In this document: positions 59,887-64,000 of the stretch, one piece after another
Layout: the number at the start of each line of letters is the position of its first letter
Position numbering within the stretch: the first letter of the stretch is position 1
DNA from: Roseateles sp.
Lineage (GTDB): Bacteria > Pseudomonadota > Gammaproteobacteria > Burkholderiales > Burkholderiaceae_C
Reading direction: 5' to 3'
Assembly: GCA_019234295.1 (NCBI GenBank)
Contig: JAFALK010000083.1
Coordinates: forward strand, 1 to 64,000
Length of the DNA: 64,000 bases
Notes under the pieces: model-generated
Told to the model about the DNA's origin: nothing
Seen by the model: only the letters and a program-made list of their open reading frames with translations
The model's database searches: none
Position numbers and translations under genes: made by a program

Positions 59887-60060
59887 GTGACTGACTCGAG
59901 TACCTGGATGTGCCTCATTTGTGGCTGGATTTACGACGAAGCCACCGGCGATCCGGAACACGGCATCGCGCCGGGCACTGCGTGGGCCGATGTGGACATG
60001 AACTGGACCTGCCCGGAATGCGGTGCCCGTAAGGAAGATTTCGAGATGGTCCGGATCTGA
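59887..60060 (+). CDS. Rubredoxin
   Basis: A 57-residue iron protein. Two Cys pairs (CLICG and CPECG) bind one iron. WIYDEATGDPEHGIAPGTAW and NWTCPECGARKEDFEMV are typical for rubredoxins, which pass single electrons in the cytoplasm. The GTG at 59887 gives a normal length; a TTG three codons upstream is possible. The gene is upstream of pilG and on the same strand, 78 bases apart, as often in Burkholderiales, although no electron partner is encoded nearby. Confidence 0.93.
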   Translation: MTDSSTWMCLICGWIYDEATGDPEHGIAPGTAWADVDMNWTCPECGARKEDFEMVRI

Positions 60061-60138
60061 TCCGGGCTCCGAACCACCCAAGCGCTCGCCGGAAGTTCGC
60101 AAGCGGCGCATCCGCCCCCTCTGACGAGGAGAACTTGC

Positions 60139-60540
60139 TTGGATCTGCAAGAACCGCACGGCAACACGATCGCGACCAAGGTGTTGGTCATCGACGACTC
60201 CAACACCATCCGTCGCAGTGCCGAGATTTTCCTCAAGCAAGCCGGGCATGAGGTCGTGCTGGCCGAAGATGGCTTCGACGCCCTTGCCAAGCTGTCCGAC
60301 TACCAGCCCGATCTGGTCTTCTGCGACATCTTGATGCCGCGCCTGGACGGCTACCAGACCTGCGCCATCATCAAGCGCAATCCGCAGTTCGCCAGCGTGC
60401 CCGTGATCATGCTGTCGAGCAAGGACGGTCTGTTCGACAAGGCGCGCGGCCGCATGGTCGGCTCGCAGGACTATCTGACCAAACCCTTCACCAAGGACCA
60501 ACTGCTTCAGGCTGTGCAACAACACTGCCGAGCCGGTTGA
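60139..60540 (+). CDS. pilG: Twitching-motility response regulator PilG
   Basis: A 133-residue single-domain CheY-like receiver. Conserved acidic pair in VLVIDDSNTIRRSAEIFL, phospho-accepting Asp in VFCDILMPRLDGYQTC, Ser/Thr switch in VIMLSSKDGLFDK and the Lys in YLTKPF. The TTG start is accepted because the product then begins at the family position (MDLQEPHG). In type IV pilus chemosensing, PilG is phosphorylated by PilL/ChpA and drives pilus extension. It is first in the cluster, followed 10 bases later by pilH. Confidence 0.92.
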   Translation: MDLQEPHGNTIATKVLVIDDSNTIRRSAEIFLKQAGHEVVLAEDGFDALAKLSDYQPDLVFCDILMPRLDGYQTCAIIKRNPQFASVPVIMLSSKDGLFDKARGRMVGSQDYLTKPFTKDQLLQAVQQHCRAG

Positions 60541-60550
60541 GACATCCGCC

Positions 60551-60916
60551 ATGCCTATCCAGAAGATCTTGCTTGTTGACGATTCCAAGACCGAGCTCCA
60601 CTACCTCAGCGAAATCCTGCTCAAGCGCGGGTTCGTCGTGCGTACCGCGGAGAACGGCGAGGAGGCGATGCAGCGCCTGGCCGAGGACAAACCCGACCTG
60701 ATCCTGATGGACGTGGTCATGCCCGGCCAGAACGGTTTCCAGCTGACCCGTTCCATCACGCGCGATCCGCGCTTTGCCGACGTGCCCGTCATCATGTGCA
60801 CGAGCAAGAACCAGGAGACCGACAAGGTCTGGGGGATGCGCCAGGGTGCCAGCGACTACGTCGTCAAACCCGTGAAGGCCGAGGAGCTGCTGGCCAAGAT
60901 CAAGGCGCTCGGCTGA
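60551..60916 (+). CDS. pilH: Twitching-motility response regulator PilH
   Basis: A 121-residue CheY-like receiver with no output domain. It has KILLVDDSKTELHYLSEILLKRGF, the phospho-Asp in LILMDVVMPGQNGFQLTR, PVIMCTSKNQETDKVWGMRQGASDYVVKPVK with the conserved Lys, and ends in LLAKIKALG. PilH acts as a second receiver and probable phosphate sink or retraction regulator in the Pil-Chp system. It lies 10 bases after pilG and 67 before pilI. The order pilG-H-I-J-L matches Pseudomonas and other Burkholderiales. Confidence 0.94.
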   Translation: MPIQKILLVDDSKTELHYLSEILLKRGFVVRTAENGEEAMQRLAEDKPDLILMDVVMPGQNGFQLTRSITRDPRFADVPVIMCTSKNQETDKVWGMRQGASDYVVKPVKAEELLAKIKALG

Positions 60917-60983
60917 TGAGCAGCCAGCCCGCGATGAAAAGCGCATTTCGGGCCGCGTGCCTCTCGCACGAGGGGCTCCAATA

Positions 60984-61517
60984 ATGGCTAACAAGGAAGC
61001 ATTGCGCGAACTGCAACAGCGCTTGGCGCAGCGTATGCAGGCGGCGCGCGAACAGACCCAACTGGCCAACTGGCTGGCCGTGGAATGTGCCGGCCTGGGT
61101 CTGCTGTTCTCGCTCAAGCAGTCGGCCGAGATCTTCGCGCCTGTGCCGATCAAGCCGCTGCCCTACGGCCAGCCCTGGCTCAGCGGCGTGGCCAACCTGC
61201 GCGGTGGCCTGGCCACCGTCGTGGACCTGACGCTCTTTCTGGGCCTGCGCGAGCCGGGCCAGCCGCGGCCCGATGCCGCGCAGGCGCGGCTCGTGTCACT
61301 GAACCCGGATCTCAACATCAACTGCGCCTTGCTGGTGGACAAGCTTCTCGGACTGCGCGGCGATGACCAGCTCAGCCTCGAGCCAGTCGGTGAGCACGAG
61401 GGGCCGCGCCCGCGCTTTGCCGGCGTGCGCATGCGCGACGAGCACGGGCGCGTGTGGCAGCAGATCGACCTCGAGGCGCTGTCGCGGCATGAGCAGTTTC
61501 TGAAGGTCGTGGTGTGA
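60984..61517 (+). CDS. pilI: CheW-like adaptor PilI
   Basis: A 177-residue CheW-domain protein that couples PilJ to the kinase PilL. After a helical lead (KEALRELQQRLAQRMQAAREQTQLANWLAVECAGLGLLFSLKQSAEIF), the CheW fold contains PYGQPWLSGVANLRGGLATVVDLTLFLGLREP, the NLRG core typical of CheW. The ATG at 60984 gives the family start, ahead of which lies a short spacer. It is 45 bases before pilJ. Cytoplasmic membrane-associated action is expected. Confidence 0.92.
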   Translation: MANKEALRELQQRLAQRMQAAREQTQLANWLAVECAGLGLLFSLKQSAEIFAPVPIKPLPYGQPWLSGVANLRGGLATVVDLTLFLGLREPGQPRPDAAQARLVSLNPDLNINCALLVDKLLGLRGDDQLSLEPVGEHEGPRPRFAGVRMRDEHGRVWQQIDLEALSRHEQFLKVVV

Positions 61518-61562
61518 TGGCCGGCACTTGCCGGTCCTTTACTGAGAAGACAAGAGGGTGAG

Positions 61563-63863
61563 ATGAGCTTCCTGGACAAGATCAAGAACCTGGGCAAGGG
61601 CGATGCCGGAGGTGCGGGTGACTCGGGTCGACTGGACACCGAGGCCACCACGCTGGCCGCCATGCCCACCGAGGGCGCCGACTCCGACCGCTCCTCGCAT
61701 GGTGCCGGCTCCTCGATCATTTCCGAGGCCACGCCGACCGAGCTCCATCCGCCGACCAGCTTTGCGGAAACCCGCACCGGCAGCACCTTCAGCAGTACCG
61801 TGATCAGCGAGGGTGCTCCCGAGGTCGCGCGCACCGACAACCGCGGCCGTCAGCGCCTGCTGGCCGCCCTGGTGGGCGTGGGCCTGCTGGGTACGGTGGC
61901 CACGGTGGGCGTGACGGTCTACAGCGGCAGCAAGAGCGCCGCTCAGGTGCGTGCCACCGGCCAGGCGCTGATGCAGTCCCAGCGCTTGGCCAAGTCCGTG
62001 TCCGCGGCGTTGACGGGGCAGGCGAGCGCCTTCGTCGAGCTCAAGGAATCGGTGAGCTCTCTGTCCAGCGTCGTCGAGAGCCTCTCTACCGGCGAGGGGG
62101 CCATCGGCAAGGCCCCTCTGGGCGCCCAGAGCAGCGTGGAGGCCGTGCTGCCCCTGGTTGAGAAGGCCAAGAAGAACGGCAGCCTGATTAGCGACCAGGA
62201 GAAGGTGCTCGTCGAGGTCGGTCAAGCCCTACGCTCGATCAACAAACAATCCTCCGACCTGCTCGAATCGGCCGAGGCCATCGCTGCTCAGGCCCTGCAG
62301 CAGGGCGCCCCGGCGGCGGAAGTGGCTGCGGCCGGCCAGCTCGTCATGCTGACCCAGCGCATCGGCAAGAGTGCCAATGAGTTCTTGACCGCTGAAGGGG
62401 TGAGCCCCGAGGCCGTGTTCCTGCTGGGCAAGGACGTCAACCAGTTCAAGTCCGTGGCCGAATCGCTGCAAAACGGTAACCCCGAACTCCGGCTGGCCGG
62501 CGTCAAGGATCCTCAGCTCAAAGAGCGCCTGGCTTCGCTGCTCAAGCAGTACAACGCCACTCTCAAGCTCGCGCCCACGGTGTTGTCCAACCTGCAGGCC
62601 CTGGTCACGGCACGTGATGCGCAGGTGGCCATTCTTGCTGACAGCGAAGCGCTGCGCAAAGGCCTCGAGCAGGTGGCCGCCGACCTGGAAAGCGGCGGCG
62701 GTTCAGGCCTGCTGCTCAATCTGCTGATGATCGGCTCGGTGGCCATGCTGGCTATCGGCGGCCTGGGCCTGCTGCGCCTGTACGTGAGCGACCAGGCCCA
62801 GCGTGCCCAGATGGCTGAGGAAAGCAAGCGTGAAGCCGAGGCCCAGGAGCACGAAGCAAAGCGCGTCAACGACGCCAACCAGGCCGCCATTCTTCGCCTG
62901 ATGAACGAGCTGCAGTCGGTGGCTGAGGGCGACCTAACCCAGCAGGCCACGGTGACGGAGGACATCACCGGCGCGATTGCCGATTCGGTGAACTACACCG
63001 TGGAAGAGCTGCGCACGCTGGTTGGCCAGGTGCAGAGCACGGCCGCCCGCGTGACCGACACGACCGAGCAGGTCGACCAGACCTCCACCGACTTGCTCGC
63101 CGCCTCGAAGGAACAGCTGCATGAGATCCGCGCCACCGGCGAGGCCGTGCTGCAGATGGCCGGGCGCATCAATGAGGTGTCCGGTTCCGCGCAGACCACC
63201 GCCAGCGTGGCCCGCCAGAGCCGCGAGGCCGCCGAGCAGGGCCTGATGGCCATGCAGAACAACATCGCCGGCATGAACGCCATCCGGGAGCACATCCAGG
63301 AAACATCCAAACGCATCAAGCGGCTGGGCGAGAGTTCGCAGGAAATCGGTGAGATCACCGAACTGATTTCCGACATTACCGAGCAGACCAACGTGCTGGC
63401 CTTGAACGCCGCCATCCAGGCCGCCTCGGCCGGCGATGCGGGCCGGGGCTTCTCGGTGGTGGCAGAAGAAGTGCAGCGCTTGGCCGAACGGTCGGGCGAT
63501 GCGACGCGCCGGATCGCCGCCCTGGTCAAGACCATTCAGACGGACACGCACGACGCCGTGGCCGCCATGGAGCGCTCCACGGTTGGGGTGGTCGAGGGCA
63601 CGCGACTCTCTGACGCCGCCGGCCGCGCCCTGGAAGAGATCGACAGCGTGTCGCGCAAGCTCGACGAGCTGATCGCCAGCATCTCGCAGCAGGCGCTGCG
63701 CGAAGCCGCCTCGGCCAACGAGGTGGCCGCCAACATCCAGCACATCTTTGCCGTGACCGAACAAACCTCAGAGGGCACCCGCTCCACTGCGGGCATGGTG
63801 CACGAGTTGTCACGATCCGCTGAAGCCCTGCGCGCCTCCGTGGCCCGCTTCAAGGTGAGCTGA
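61563..63863 (+). CDS. pilJ: Methyl-accepting chemotaxis protein PilJ
   Basis: A 766-residue chemoreceptor for pilus-based motility. An N-terminal Ser/Thr-rich cytoplasmic segment of about 95 residues precedes the first transmembrane helix (about 99-120). A PilJ-type periplasmic helical domain follows (about 125-375; [17 protein letters not shown] repeats and [15 protein letters not shown]), then the second helix (about 383-408), a HAMP-like region and a signalling domain with [38 protein letters not shown]. The DAGRGFSVV hairpin is the PilJ version of the receptor tip. It passes surface or ligand signals to PilL. Length is slightly longer than P. aeruginosa PilJ because of the N-terminal extension. 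Confidence 0.93.
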   Translation: MSFLDKIKNLGKGDAGGAGDSGRLDTEATTLAAMPTEGADSDRSSHGAGSSIISEATPTELHPPTSFAETRTGSTFSSTVISEGAPEVARTDNRGRQRLLAALVGVGLLGTVATVGVTVYSGSKSAAQVRATGQALMQSQRLAKSVSAALTGQASAFVELKESVSSLSSVVESLSTGEGAIGKAPLGAQSSVEAVLPLVEKAKKNGSLISDQEKVLVEVGQALRSINKQSSDLLESAEAIAAQALQQGAPAAEVAAAGQLVMLTQRIGKSANEFLTAEGVSPEAVFLLGKDVNQFKSVAESLQNGNPELRLAGVKDPQLKERLASLLKQYNATLKLAPTVLSNLQALVTARDAQVAILADSEALRKGLEQVAADLESGGGSGLLLNLLMIGSVAMLAIGGLGLLRLYVSDQAQRAQMAEESKREAEAQEHEAKRVNDANQAAILRLMNELQSVAEGDLTQQATVTEDITGAIADSVNYTVEELRTLVGQVQSTAARVTDTTEQVDQTSTDLLAASKEQLHEIRATGEAVLQMAGRINEVSGSAQTTASVARQSREAAEQGLMAMQNNIAGMNAIREHIQETSKRIKRLGESSQEIGEITELISDITEQTNVLALNAAIQAASAGDAGRGFSVVAEEVQRLAERSGDATRRIAALVKTIQTDTHDAVAAMERSTVGVVEGTRLSDAAGRALEEIDSVSRKLDELIASISQQALREAASANEVAANIQHIFAVTEQTSEGTRSTAGMVHELSRSAEALRASVARFKVS

Positions 63864-63867
63864 ACAG

Positions 63868-64000
63868 ATGGATACCCTGGACCTGCCGCGCGAATCCGAG
63901 TTCCCCGCGGACCTGAGTCCGCTGGCCTGGGTGCAGGAGGAACTGCGCCGTTCCATCGAAGCCGTCCACAAGACGCTGCGCCGCCACTTGAAGGAGGCGG
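63868..64000 (+). CDS. pilL: Chemotaxis histidine kinase PilL/ChpA, N-terminal part (cut by window edge)
   Basis: Starting with ATG at 63868, 4 bases after pilJ, the frame runs open to the right edge (44 codons). It begins MDTLDLPRESEFPADLSPLAWVQEELRRSIEAVHKTLRRHLKEA, as in PilL/ChpA kinases, whose first residues form the helical lead before the Hpt domains. PilL is the central kinase of the Pil-Chp system, phosphorylating PilG and PilH. The call rests mainly on position and the short N-terminus, because most of the gene is outside the window. Confidence 0.8.
   Translation, partial: MDTLDLPRESEFPADLSPLAWVQEELRRSIEAVHKTLRRHLKEA

Overview
The window is GC-rich, densely coded DNA from a betaproteobacterium, most likely a Burkholderiales member of the Comamonadaceae/Sphaerotilaceae type (inference). 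The grounds are a chromosomal thiD-hemL-mpl block beside a rubredoxin-pilG-pilH-pilI-pilJ-pilL twitching cluster, an ssu operon ending in an ssuF-type TOBE gene, and a TetR-acyl-CoA dehydrogenase-DUF2147-FadB-like-thiolase operon. No rRNA, tRNA, intact transposase, phage gene or CRISPR array was found.

Bases 1-4100 are accessory. Three gene remnants (DUF1348, the tail of an RND/MMPL-type permease, the tail of a DUF1302 protein) form a scar, followed by an intact exported TPR-CHAT protease-like protein. Bases 4155-9934 (minus strand) are a sulfonate-sulfur operon, ssuE-ssuA-ssuA2-ssuD-ssuC-ssuB-ssuF, with a hairpin-rich leader between ssuE and ssuA. Bases 10440-17064 look like a metal/stress island: a BlaI-type repressor with palindromic operators, an M56 metallopeptidase fused to a secretin-type STN domain, a broken HigA-like gene with a His-rich frame, an ATP-grasp Cj0069-like gene, chrB-chrA and a UPF0060 protein. 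Bases 17065-23120 hold murQ with a GntR/UTRA regulator and palindromic operators, a divergent acyl-CoA dehydrogenase, a hemerythrin-DksA-finger fusion, and rcnR/rcnA, where rcnA carries a one-base frameshift.

Bases 23104-32569 (minus strand) are nine tightly packed genes: an exported TIM-barrel protein, a ribose-type ABC importer, a second TIM-barrel isomerase, a Gfo/Idh/MocA oxidoreductase, a GMC dehydrogenase with its Tat-exported small subunit, and a DUF1080 (3-keto-disaccharide hydrolase-type) protein. Together they look like a 3-keto-glycoside utilisation pathway and are the best candidate here for a poorly described system. A solute-binding-like protein, an SMP-30 lactonase and a decayed aldose 1-epimerase with an expanded 12-bp repeat follow.

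Bases 35457-64000 are mostly core genome: tautomerase-like protein, glycine-zipper lipoprotein, HNH nuclease, the fatty-acid beta-oxidation operon (37237-44720), an acyl-CoA thioesterase, an Atm1-type exporter, a LysR regulator with the gltIJKL acidic amino acid importer, pyrC, DUF3025, a secreted trypsin-like protease with an FHA membrane protein, a chalcone isomerase-like protein, mpl, hemL, thiD, rubredoxin, and the pil chemosensory cluster running off the right edge within pilL.
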